DNA of 5,998 nucleotides from Ignavibacteriota bacterium (GCA_025357895.1 JANYLL010000165.1:1-5998); one strand, 5' to 3'; positions 1 to 5,998 are shown, numbered from the stretch's first letter. The notes: generated from the letters alone by a model not told the origin. Translations and numbers: made by a program.

Positions 1-2
1 CT

Positions 3-1055
3 ATCGATCCGCTTTCGAAGCCGCTTATTCCTTTTACCACATCGAACCTGATCGATTTTGGTACACAGCAGGCGCCGGTAAATATGGTAAAGGCATTCCA
101 GGTCAGGAATCCAAATGAGTCTCCTGTCGTCGTTACGAAGATCAAACAAACAGGTGATGTTTCGATCTTTAATTCGGATATGACTATGCCGATCGTTTTC
201 CAGCCATTTGAGACGAAGTCGTTCAATATGACTTTCTCGCCTTCGCTCCTTGGCGCTTGGCAATCGGATTTCGCGCTTGCGAATGATACGATGAGTCTGA
301 CCTCGGTTAAAGCGATTGGCCGCACGATCGGAAATGTACAGGTCACTCTTGATACCGTGAATGTTCCTTATACACAGGTATTAAGTAAATTTCATGTTTC
401 TATCTCAGCAACTCCCGCTCCGATAAATCTTGATACGATCTCGTTCGTATTAAGTTATGATGCCGATCTTGCACTTTTACAGAATCCTACGATCGATTGT
501 TCAAAAGCTAACCCTCTTTGTAATTATTTAATAACACCGACAAATATTTCTTACGGAAAAATTCGCTATGATCTTTTCAGAAAGGACAGATCGGTAGATA
601 ATACACTTTCCTTTGCCACTGCCGCGTTCGATGTGCCGTTTACGTGCTACGTTTCAAAGAAAGATACTACTCAAATACTTTTCGAAGATATTTTTGTCAG
701 CCAGCTCTCGACGTCATCTTCTTCACAAGGCATGATAACGGTCGGAAGTCAATGCGGAGACAAATCACTGCGTGCGTATATGAACGGAAATTTACCAGCC
801 ATCATAAAATCAATTGTTCCAAATCCTGCAAATAGTATCGTTACGATTTCAATCCTATCGAAAGGAAAAAATGACGCACAAATTTCGCTCGTTAATCTTC
901 TCGGCGAAGTAAAATTACGCAAGGCAGTTAGTTTGGAAAATGGTTCGAATGCAGACGCGCTCGATATTTCCACATTGCAGAGCGGAAGCTATCAACTGAT
1001 GCTTGCCAGAGGAAATGGAATACTTTCTGTTCAGACTCTTACAATTGTCCGATAG
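3..1055 (+). CDS. C-terminal part of a secreted T9SS-sorted multidomain protein (5' end outside window)
   Basis: The frame is open from the left edge of the window, so the gene starts upstream. The ATG at 84 is internal, because the 27 codons before it continue the same domain. About 350 residues are visible. Residues 15-107 look like an ASH/choice-of-anchor-D beta-sandwich: an opening LIDFGTQQAP, then FQVRNPNESPVVV, an F.PFETKSFN segment and a closing strand ending AIGRTIG. Residues 110-255 form a beta-rich region with FVLSYDADLALL, which recalls cohesin-like folds; it has cysteines near 166, 173, 215 and 251. Residues 266-350 match the type A Por/T9SS sorting domain: PNPAN at 273-277, a SLVNLLGEV strand, LDISTL, GSYQLMLARG and a final basic TIVR. 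In this family the sorting domain directs a Sec-exported protein through the outer membrane, where it is released or anchored. The ligand or enzymatic role is unknown; no catalytic motif is visible. The sorting domain call is strong, the ASH call good and the cohesin-like call tentative. Confidence 0.85.
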   Translation: MDPLSKPLIPFTTSNLIDFGTQQAPVNMVKAFQVRNPNESPVVVTKIKQTGDVSIFNSDMTMPIVFQPFETKSFNMTFSPSLLGAWQSDFALANDTMSLTSVKAIGRTIGNVQVTLDTVNVPYTQVLSKFHVSISATPAPINLDTISFVLSYDADLALLQNPTIDCSKANPLCNYLITPTNISYGKIRYDLFRKDRSVDNTLSFATAAFDVPFTCYVSKKDTTQILFEDIFVSQLSTSSSSQGMITVGSQCGDKSLRAYMNGNLPAIIKSIVPNPANSIVTISILSKGKNDAQISLVNLLGEVKLRKAVSLENGSNADALDISTLQSGSYQLMLARGNGILSVQTLTIVR

Positions 1056-1103
1056 AATTTTTTTTTTTATTTTGCATTTTTAATTATTAATTTTCCAGCG
1101 TCG

Positions 1104-1111
1104 TAACTTTG
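1104..1111 (+). promoter_or_regulatory. Putative Bacteroidota -7 promoter element for radA-rdgB
   Basis: TAACTTTG matches the Bacteroidota -7 consensus TAnnTTTG exactly and sits 16 bases before the radA start codon, implying a very short 5' leader of roughly ten bases. A TTTG occurs at 1071-1074, but its 29-base gap to the -7 element is longer than the usual spacing of about 17-23, so the -33 box is unconvincing. The region between is very AT-rich, with an 11-base T run at 1058-1068 just after the upstream stop codon. That run could help end upstream transcription, although no hairpin precedes it. Confidence 0.45.
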
Positions 1112-1127
1112 CACTTTAATTCTTAGC

Positions 1128-2501
1128 ATGTCAAAGAGCAAAGTACAATTTGTATGTTCGAACTGCGGATATATTTCTCCAAGGTGGATAGGGAAGTGTT
1201 CTGAATGCAATGAATGGAATACTTTTGTTGAAGAGACTTCGATATCATCTACAGATAATCCTAAAGCAAAAGGTGCACGTAGTTATGGTTCATCAGGTGC
1301 AGCACGTCCTCTGAAATTATCTGAGATCACGCTCTCCGAAGAAGACCGTATTTTAACAGGCATTGCAGAACTTGATAGAGTCCTTGGCGGCGGCATTATG
1401 CATGGTTCGCTTGTTCTCATCGGCGGCGATCCCGGAATTGGGAAGTCCACGCTTCTTATGCAGATGGTGCGTGGAATGTTGACGGCAAAAACACTCTATG
1501 TTTCCGGTGAAGAGTCTCCGAAGCAATTGAAATCTCGCGCCGAACGGCTGCTGATGAAGAACGAAGATGTTTCTTTCATGGGTGAAACGGATATTGAGCG
1601 AATCATCGAAGAAGCACGCAGCAGTTCTCCTGATGTTCTTATCGTAGATTCTATTCAGACGATGTACCGCCCCGCAATGGAGTCTGCGCCCGGAAGTGTC
1701 GGTCAAGTGAGAGAATGCACGGCAATGCTTTTGCAATTTGCAAAATCCTCCGGCATCCCAATCTTTATTGTCGGGCACGTCACAAAAGAAGGCGCAATTG
1801 CAGGACCGAAAGTATTAGAACATATAGTCGATACCGTTTTGCAATTCGAAGGTGAACGAACTCATGCTTACCGCATTCTGCGTGCAGCCAAAAACAGGTA
1901 TGGCTCTACAAATGAAATAGGCGTTTTTTCTATGAGCTCTGAAGGATTAATGGAAGTACCGAATCCATCGGAAGTATTTCTTTCCGAAAGGCAATATGGC
2001 TCATCAGGCTCGGCAGTATGCTGCATATTAGAAGGTACACGCCCGTTATTATTAGAAGTGCAGGCACTTGTTTCGCCAACACATTACAATAATCCTCAGC
2101 GAACAACCACAGGCTACGATTACCGACGTATTGCAATGCTTCTTGCAGTTCTTGAACGCAGACTTGGCGCTCGGCTTGCCAATCAAGATGTCTTTATTAA
2201 TATTGCAGGCGGTTTAACGGTTGATGAGCCTGCAGCTGATCTTGCTATTGTAATGGCTGTGCTCTCGAGTATGAAAGATATTCCGCTGGATTCGAAATCC
2301 TGTTTGATCGGAGAGGTCGGCTTAGGCGGCGAAGTCCGCGCCGTTGCGCAGGCTGAACTACGTGTCATGGAAGCTGCGAAACTCGGATTTGAAAGGATCA
2401 TTGTTCCAAAATCAAATCTGAAGTCGATGCCTAAAATGAAGAGCGGAACAAGAGTTGAAGGAGTGGATACGCTAAGTCAGGTAGTGAAATTAGTATTATG
2501 A
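1128..2501 (+). CDS. radA: DNA repair protein RadA (Sms)
   Basis: RadA is a RecA-like, DnaB-type ATPase that acts with RecA in homologous recombination, promoting branch migration and processing of recombination intermediates. The 457 residues are full length for the family (E. coli RadA is about 460). An N-terminal zinc finger has Cys10, Cys13, Cys24 and Cys27 (CSNCGY...GKCSECNEW). Walker A is GGDPGIGKST at 99-108 and Walker B is VLIVDSIQ at 170-177. The RadA-specific motif is KNRYGSTNE at 255-263 (KNRFG in E. coli). The C-terminal Lon-protease-like domain, about 285-457, includes GGLTVDEPAADLA and GEVGLGGEVR; it is a scaffold and not an active protease in this family. The ATG at 1128 is the first start after an in-frame TAA at 1104, and the zinc finger begins at the expected distance. 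There is no clear Shine-Dalgarno sequence. Its stop overlaps the start of the next gene by four bases, so the two are probably co-transcribed and translationally coupled. Confidence 0.97.
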   Translation: MSKSKVQFVCSNCGYISPRWIGKCSECNEWNTFVEETSISSTDNPKAKGARSYGSSGAARPLKLSEITLSEEDRILTGIAELDRVLGGGIMHGSLVLIGGDPGIGKSTLLMQMVRGMLTAKTLYVSGEESPKQLKSRAERLLMKNEDVSFMGETDIERIIEEARSSSPDVLIVDSIQTMYRPAMESAPGSVGQVRECTAMLLQFAKSSGIPIFIVGHVTKEGAIAGPKVLEHIVDTVLQFEGERTHAYRILRAAKNRYGSTNEIGVFSMSSEGLMEVPNPSEVFLSERQYGSSGSAVCCILEGTRPLLLEVQALVSPTHYNNPQRTTTGYDYRRIAMLLAVLERRLGARLANQDVFINIAGGLTVDEPAADLAIVMAVLSSMKDIPLDSKSCLIGEVGLGGEVRAVAQAELRVMEAAKLGFERIIVPKSNLKSMPKMKSGTRVEGVDTLSQVVKLVL

Positions 2502-3091
2502 AAATAATTCTTGCCACCCATAATCTCCATAAGCGTGAAGAGCTTTTGACACTTGTTGGCAACGCGTTTGAGATTGAATTGCTTCCCGAGGATTTTCCTG
2601 AAATTCCTGAAACGGGTGATACTCTTGAAGAGAATGCATTGATTAAAGCACGGTTCGTTTTCGAAACTTTGCATCAGCCGACTTTTGCAGATGATACCGG
2701 ACTTGAAGTAACAGCATTGCACGGAGCACCCGGAGTTCACACTGCTCGCTATGCCGGAGAAAATGCAACATATGAAGATAATTGCCGAAAACTGATCAAT
2801 GAACTTAAAAACGAGGATGACCGAATGGCCAAGTTTTGCACTGTAATTTGTTTTGTTGACGAGAAGGGAAGTGAGCATTTTTTTCGTGGAGAAGTTCACG
2901 GCAACATCACAAAGGAGTTTCGTGGTGCCAACGGATTTGGGTATGATCCTGTATTTGAACCACTTGAAGGCGGCGGCAAGACTTTCGCTGAAATGACTTC
3001 CGGAGAGAAGAATCATTTGAGCCACCGGGCAAGAGCAATGCATGAATTTCTTGCAGATGTGGCAAAAGAACTGAAAAACGGAACGGATTAA
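2498..3091 (+). CDS. rdgB: XTP/dITP diphosphatase (RdgB/HAM1 family non-canonical purine NTP pyrophosphatase)
   Basis: Enzymes of this family hydrolyse ITP, dITP and XTP to the monophosphate and pyrophosphate, keeping deaminated purines out of DNA and RNA; they are cytosolic, Mg-dependent homodimers. The 197 residues are full length. Visible family motifs are the N-terminal LATHNLHKREE (5-15), TGDTLEENALIKA (39-51), ADDTGLEV (64-71, with the probable catalytic Asp66 equivalent to Asp69 of E. coli RdgB), GAPGVHTARYAG (76-87), GANGFGYDPVF (143-153) and GEKNHLSHRARA (169-180). The start codon overlaps the radA stop (ATGA), so translation probably depends on ribosomes finishing radA. A hairpin terminator lies 31 bases after the stop. 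The pairing with radA joins two genome-maintenance functions. Small departures from E. coli, such as THN for TGN and SHRAR for SHRGQ, look like family variation and not loss of function. Confidence 0.96.
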   Translation: MKIILATHNLHKREELLTLVGNAFEIELLPEDFPEIPETGDTLEENALIKARFVFETLHQPTFADDTGLEVTALHGAPGVHTARYAGENATYEDNCRKLINELKNEDDRMAKFCTVICFVDEKGSEHFFRGEVHGNITKEFRGANGFGYDPVFEPLEGGGKTFAEMTSGEKNHLSHRARAMHEFLADVAKELKNGTD

Positions 3092-3122
3092 TCCAATTTC
3101 TGTTTTACTCCCGCCGCTTGGC

Positions 3123-3145
3123 AAAGCTTGTAATAAAGCTTTTTT
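3123..3145 (+). terminator. Intrinsic terminator of the radA-rdgB unit
   Basis: AAAGCTT at 3123-3129 pairs perfectly with AAGCTTT at 3136-3142 around a six-base loop GTAATA, and the T run continues to 3145. The stem has only two G-C pairs, so termination may be incomplete. Its place 31 bases after the rdgB stop fits the end of that transcript. Confidence 0.6.
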
Positions 3146-3149
3146 GTTT

Positions 3150-3178
3150 TAGCTTTTAGCTTTTTTGCTTTTAGCTTG
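3150..3178 (+). repeat. Short degenerate heptad tandem repeat (TAGCTTT)
   Basis: The tract reads as 7-base units: TAGCTTT (3150-3156), TAGCTTT (3157-3163), one extra T, TTGCTTT (3165-3171) and TAGCTTG (3172-3178). It also contains an 11-base direct repeat, GCTTTTAGCTT, at 3152-3162 and 3167-3177. It fills the space between the rdgB terminator and tRNA-Glu. The units resemble the Bacteroidota -7 element TAnnTTTG; the last, TAGCTTG, lies seven bases before the tRNA and could serve as part of its promoter, but this is inference. A tract of the same unit size and related sequence follows ffh. Confidence 0.6.
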
Positions 3179-3184
3179 AACCCC

Positions 3185-3256
3185 GGCCCCTTCGACTAAT
3201 GGTTAGGTCACCACCCTTTCACGGTGGCTGCACGGGTTCGAGTCCCGTAGGGGTCA
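3185..3256 (+). tRNA. tRNA-Glu (anticodon TTC)
   Basis: A complete 72-base cloverleaf is visible. Acceptor stem GGCCCCT (3185-3191) pairs with AGGGGTC (3249-3255), including one G-T pair; the discriminator is A3256. The D stem is GACT/GGTC with loop AATGGTTA. The anticodon stem CCACC (3211-3215) pairs with GGTGG (3223-3227) around the loop CTTTCAC, giving anticodon TTC at 3218-3220, which reads GAA and GAG. The T stem ACGGG (3232-3236) pairs with CCCGT (3244-3248) around the loop TTCGAGT. The terminal CCA is not encoded: CAA follows the discriminator, so it must be added by tRNA nucleotidyltransferase. A terminator follows 10 bases later. Confidence 0.97.
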
Positions 3257-3266
3257 CAAGAGTTGG

Positions 3267-3294
3267 AAAGCCGCTACTACCATGCGGCTTTTTT
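3267..3294 (+). terminator. Intrinsic terminator after tRNA-Glu, just ahead of ffh
   Basis: AAAGCCGC (3267-3274) pairs perfectly with GCGGCTTT (3284-3291) around a nine-base loop, followed by more T and then GTTT. The GC-rich core and the T run are the classic form of a Rho-independent terminator, and the position fits the end of the tRNA transcript. It ends only 27 bases before the ffh start codon, so it may also act as a read-through or attenuation point for ffh. Confidence 0.8.
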
Positions 3295-3308
3295 GTTTAG
3301 GAATAAAT

Positions 3309-3315
3309 AGGAAAG
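3309..3315 (+). promoter_or_regulatory. Possible ribosome binding site of ffh
   Basis: AGGAAAG contains the Shine-Dalgarno core AGGA, nine bases before the ffh ATG. It is the only start in the window with a visible purine-rich site; radA and the 4819 gene have none. The match is short, so this remains tentative. Confidence 0.4.
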
Positions 3316-3321
3316 ACCACT

Positions 3322-4665
3322 ATGTTTGAAGATCTCAGTTCGAAATTTGAGGGGTTATATAAGAAAATTCGCGGGCAGGCAAGACTGACCGAAAGTAACG
3401 TAAATGAAGCCGTTCGTGAAGTCCGCCGTGCGCTTCTTGACGCCGACGTTAACTATAAGGTTGCCAAGAAGTTCGTCGATGACGTCCAAGAAAAAGCTTT
3501 AGGTGCTGAAGTCCTCAAATCGGTTAATCCTGAACAGCAGTTTATTAAGATACTCTATGACGAACTCGTGGAGATGATGGGCGGACCCGCCCAGGATATA
3601 AATTTCTCTCCCGAACTTCCGACAATTCTCATGATCTGCGGTTTGCAGGGATCGGGTAAAACCACATTCACTGCAAAGCTAGCAAATTTATTAAAGAATC
3701 GCAACAAACGTGCATTCCTTATAGCTGCAGATATTTACCGACCTGCCGCTATTGAGCAATTGCAATTACTCGGTTTACAAATTGACGTTCCTGTTTTTAC
3801 AATTGACGGAGAAAAGAATGCGGTAAAGATCGCCGAAGCAGGAGTTAAAGAAGCGCGGTCAAAAGGCTACGACGTCGTCATCATCGATACTGCAGGGCGC
3901 TTATCGATCGATGAAGTGATGATGAAAGAAGTCGCTGATATTAAAGCAAAGGTCAAGCCTCACGAAATCCTTTTTGTCTGCGATGCTATGACGGGGCAGG
4001 ATGCTGTGAATACTGCTAAGGCATTTCATGACAATCTAAAATTCGATGGTGTCGTTCTTACAAAAATGGATGGCGATGCGCGCGGCGGTGCGGCTCTTTC
4101 GATCCGTTCAGTCGTTGAAGAACCGATCAAGTTTATTTCTACCGGTGAAAAACTTGATGCTCTTGAAGCTTTCTATCCTGACCGCATGGCATCGCGCATT
4201 CTCGGAATGGGCGATATCGTTACCCTGGTCGAAAAAGCACAGGCGCAGATATCCGAAGAAGATGCAAAGTCCGTTGAAGATAAACTTCGCAAGAATGAAT
4301 TTACGCTCGATGATTTTCGCGAACAGCTTCAGCAGATCAAAAAAATGGGTTCGATTAAAGATCTGATGGGCTACATTCCCGGTGTGAATAAAGCCGCTAT
4401 CAAAGATGCAAATATTGACGAGAAATCTTTTGAACGCATCGAAGCGATCATTACTTCGATGACTAAAGATGAGCGCCGCTACCCGCAAGTCCTCAATGCT
4501 TCCCGCCGGGAACGCATTGCCAAAGGCTCCGGAACAAATGTTGTTGAAATTAACCGCCTCATCAAGCAATTCACCGAAATGCAGAAGATGATGAAAAAAC
4601 TCTCAAAAGGCAAAGTCTCCAAACAGATGAGAGATATGATGGCGAATATCCCCATGCCTCAATAG
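3322..4665 (+). CDS. ffh: Signal recognition particle GTPase Ffh (SRP54 homologue)
   Basis: Ffh binds the 4.5S RNA and nascent hydrophobic signal sequences and, through paired GTP hydrolysis with its receptor FtsY, delivers ribosomes to the Sec translocon. The 447 residues are full length (E. coli Ffh is 453). The helical N domain covers about 1-90 and includes VREVRRALLDADVN. The G domain covers about 100-295: the P-loop is GLQGSGKT at 107-114, the insertion-box region contains DIYRPAA at 137-143, DTAGR is at 189-193, TKMDG at 247-251 and GGAALS at 255-260. ILGMGD at 293-298 marks the linker to the methionine-rich M domain, which includes MGSIKDLMGYIPG, the RNA-binding helix SRRERIAKGSG at 394-404, and a Met-rich tail ending near PMPQ. 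The start is chosen because MFEDLSSKFE is the standard Ffh N-terminus. The gene follows the tRNA-Glu terminator closely and no separate promoter is evident, so it may be reached by read-through. Confidence 0.98.
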   Translation: MFEDLSSKFEGLYKKIRGQARLTESNVNEAVREVRRALLDADVNYKVAKKFVDDVQEKALGAEVLKSVNPEQQFIKILYDELVEMMGGPAQDINFSPELPTILMICGLQGSGKTTFTAKLANLLKNRNKRAFLIAADIYRPAAIEQLQLLGLQIDVPVFTIDGEKNAVKIAEAGVKEARSKGYDVVIIDTAGRLSIDEVMMKEVADIKAKVKPHEILFVCDAMTGQDAVNTAKAFHDNLKFDGVVLTKMDGDARGGAALSIRSVVEEPIKFISTGEKLDALEAFYPDRMASRILGMGDIVTLVEKAQAQISEEDAKSVEDKLRKNEFTLDDFREQLQQIKKMGSIKDLMGYIPGVNKAAIKDANIDEKSFERIEAIITSMTKDERRYPQVLNASRRERIAKGSGTNVVEINRLIKQFTEMQKMMKKLSKGKVSKQMRDMMANIPMPQ

Positions 4666-4673
4666 CCAGTGAT

Positions 4674-4701
4674 TAGTCTTTAGTCTTCAGGCTTTAGCCG
4701 T
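4674..4701 (+). repeat. Second heptad tandem repeat (TAGTCTT), downstream of ffh
   Basis: Two perfect tandem units TAGTCTT (4674-4680 and 4681-4687) are followed by decayed units CAGGCTT (4688-4694) and TAGCCGT (4695-4701). The period and the TAG..TT pattern match the tract after rdgB. It starts nine bases after the ffh stop codon. No coding potential is evident. It could be a slippage-generated spacer; any function is unknown. Confidence 0.5.
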
Positions 4702-4731
4702 TCGTTCAGCTACGAATTCCAAAAATAGTGG

Positions 4732-4757
4732 GGAAAAGTGTAACTTTTCCACCTTTT
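4732..4757 (+). terminator. Probable intrinsic terminator of ffh
   Basis: GGAAAAGT (4732-4739) pairs perfectly with ACTTTTCC (4743-4750) around the three-base loop GTA, followed by ACC and four T. The stem is solid, but the T run is short and offset by three bases, so termination may be weak. The rest of the 153-base spacer before the next gene (4758-4818) is AT-rich, and I find no TAnnTTTG element in it. Confidence 0.55.
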
Positions 4758-4818
4758 AAGAGTTATATAGTAGAGCTTTATCGAAATCTATATATACTGC
4801 TCGTGACGTAATACAATC

Positions 4819-5998
4819 ATGAAGTTGCATCGCCTTATTGCATCTGCTTTTATCGCGGCATTCATTGTCCTATTTTATGCTGTACCTGGGTTTGCTAAGT
4901 GGGATTCTCTCTATACTTTTAATTCCGGGAGGGCTGCGAATTGTGGTTTTTTTTATAATGAATTTGTAGGGTTAATTGGATCCTCAGGTGATGCGGGCAT
5001 AATTAAAACTTTAGATGGAGGTAAAACATGGATCACAGCGGTTATTCCAAAAAATTATGGTGCCTACAATATCACGCAGATCTATATGAAGGACGATTTG
5101 AATGGATGGGCGACAATTGAAGATTTAAATACATTACAATGTATTTGGAAAACAACTGACGGCGGATTGAGTTGGAAGGCAACAGGACCAGTTGGTAAAT
5201 TTAACAACATTTATGAAACTCCCTCTGCTCTCATTGCTTTGAGCAGAGATTTAAATGGAAATTCTGCAACTCGTATTTCCATTGATGGTGGAAATACGTT
5301 TTTTAATGGTCCCATGAAGTTGAACAATGGCATTGATTTTGTTGATGCATCGCATGGGGTGGTAACTAGTTTCACCGACACTGCAAAAGGTGGTTGGATG
5401 AGTACACAAGATGGCGGCAGAACCTGGACACAGATTAATCCCATTATTCGTCGAGAGTCATGGAGCATTTATGGTGTAAAGGGTACTCCAATATTTTATA
5501 CTGCTGCTGAAGGTGATCCTACTGCCGGCAGAGTTCCAACTCAGATTATGCGCTCAATTAATTATGGAGCGACTTGGACTACTGTCGGAGCACTTTCATT
5601 TAAAGGAAACAATTTCTATTCAACGGGGCATATAGCCGGTTTTGGAGAAATGCTTTATGTACAAACCGATTCTGACCGAAGCTCTAATCCGAATCCAATT
5701 GCTTTAGGCATGTATAGGTCAACAGATCGAGGTGTCTCATGGCAGTTTGTTGGGGGACCCAAAAATGATCGTGATACCCGGTTTATTGTCACGGGTTGTA
5801 ATGGGGGTGTAGTGTATGCATTTGATGGTGCAGGCATAGTCTGGAAAACCCGGGACGGAGGAGACGGGCAGATCCAAGAGCCGCCTATCGCTCCGCAAAT
5901 ATTCGGAGATCCGACCGTTTTCTCCGGTCCTATATGCTTGACAAGCGATGCCTCACTACAGATCCAAAATCTTTACTGTATCGAAGATAGTATTCTCT
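4819..5998 (+). CDS. N-terminal part of an exported Asp-box (BNR/sortilin-like) beta-propeller protein (3' end outside window)
   Basis: The frame is open from the ATG at 4819 to the window edge with no stop, giving 393 visible residues. This ATG is the first start after an in-frame TGA at 4804; no Shine-Dalgarno sequence is visible. Residues 1-26 form a signal peptide: basic MKLHR, a hydrophobic stretch ASAFIAAFIVLFYAV, and likely cleavage after PGFA. Seven Asp-box-like motifs follow at 42-55 residue spacing: KTLDGGKTW (63), KTTDGGLSW (111), ISIDGGNTF (153), STQDGGRTW (195), RSINYGATW (245), RSTDRGVSW (300) and KTRDGGDG (343). Seven such boxes suggest a seven-bladed propeller like those in sialidase/sortilin/Ycf48-type proteins. 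From about 355 the sequence changes to a proline-rich linker and the start of a beta-rich, Cys-containing domain (PTVFSGPICL, LQIQNLYC), possibly an ASH-like repeat. Asp-boxes are structural, so no enzyme activity is implied. Export by Sec is likely; T9SS sorting is plausible, but the C-terminus is not seen. Confidence 0.88.
   Translation, partial: MKLHRLIASAFIAAFIVLFYAVPGFAKWDSLYTFNSGRAANCGFFYNEFVGLIGSSGDAGIIKTLDGGKTWITAVIPKNYGAYNITQIYMKDDLNGWATIEDLNTLQCIWKTTDGGLSWKATGPVGKFNNIYETPSALIALSRDLNGNSATRISIDGGNTFFNGPMKLNNGIDFVDASHGVVTSFTDTAKGGWMSTQDGGRTWTQINPIIRRESWSIYGVKGTPIFYTAAEGDPTAGRVPTQIMRSINYGATWTTVGALSFKGNNFYSTGHIAGFGEMLYVQTDSDRSSNPNPIALGMYRSTDRGVSWQFVGGPKNDRDTRFIVTGCNGGVVYAFDGAGIVWKTRDGGDGQIQEPPIAPQIFGDPTVFSGPICLTSDASLQIQNLYCIEDSIL

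Noticed and set aside
84..86. ATG at 84 as the start of the first gene
   Set aside because: The same frame is open back to the left edge, and the 27 upstream codons encode the opening strand of the same ASH-like domain (LIDFGTQQAP). The gene is truncated by the window.
2477..3124. Minus-strand open frame of 215 codons opposite rdgB, longer than rdgB itself
   Set aside because: It mirrors a gene with all family motifs intact. Its product is rich in Cys, Phe and Ser with no recognisable motif, and it runs across the radA end and the terminator region.
3150..3178. Repeat tract as a possible CRISPR remnant
   Set aside because: Units are 7 bases in direct tandem with no spacers and no cas genes nearby.
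3185..3256. tRNA-Glu as an integration site for a mobile element
   Set aside because: No integrase gene and no duplicate of the tRNA 3' end are visible in the window.
3321..3328. TATGTTTG, an exact TAnnTTTG promoter match at the ffh start codon
   Set aside because: Transcription would begin inside the coding sequence, after the conserved Ffh N-terminus. The nearest upstream TTTG is 25 bases away. Most likely chance.
4108..4569. Minus-strand open frame of 153 codons inside ffh, plus a 106-codon plus-strand frame at 4046-4366
   Set aside because: Both lie wholly inside a well-conserved ffh reading frame and show no domain or start signal of their own.
5211..5837. Two short minus-strand open frames in the propeller gene
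   Set aside because: They lie opposite a continuous plus-strand frame with a signal peptide and regular Asp-boxes, and are shadows.
4819..5998. Calling the Asp-box protein a sialidase or other glycosidase
   Set aside because: Asp-boxes are structural turns found in many propellers. No sialidase N-terminal arginine motif (RIP-type) or other catalytic set is visible.

Overview
The window reads as a piece of chromosome from a Bacteroidota-type (FCB group) bacterium, possibly an Ignavibacteria/Kapabacteria-like lineage. Three things support this. The first protein ends in a type IX secretion (Por) C-terminal sorting domain. A Bacteroidota-like -7 element (TAnnTTTG pattern) lies just ahead of radA. 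Most starts lack an obvious Shine-Dalgarno sequence. The exact lineage cannot be fixed from the sequence alone.

All genes are on the plus strand. (1) Bases 3-1055 are the C-terminal part of a secreted protein: an ASH/choice-of-anchor-D-like beta-sandwich, a cohesin-like region and a T9SS sorting domain. (2) 1128-3091 holds a two-gene unit, radA and an rdgB/HAM1-type NTP pyrophosphatase, joined by a 4-base ATGA overlap and closed by a hairpin terminator. (3) 3092-3321 contains a short heptad repeat tract, a tRNA-Glu(TTC) gene and its own terminator. (4) 3322-4665 is ffh, the signal recognition particle GTPase, followed by a second heptad repeat tract and a hairpin. (5) 4819 to the window end is the N-terminal part of a large exported Asp-box (BNR-type) beta-propeller protein that runs off the edge with no stop codon.

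The central genes are housekeeping: recombination and repair (RadA), nucleotide pool cleansing (RdgB), glutamate decoding and membrane protein targeting (Ffh). RadA and RdgB both protect genome integrity, so their coupling makes sense. The flanking genes encode long, multidomain exported proteins. The last one would enter the Sec pathway through its signal peptide, and the first would leave the cell through T9SS.

I see no CRISPR array, transposon, phage gene or defence system, and no convincing novel system. The least ordinary features are the matching 7-base tandem tracts downstream of rdgB and of ffh, the short space between the tRNA terminator and ffh, and the two truncated surface proteins at the edges.
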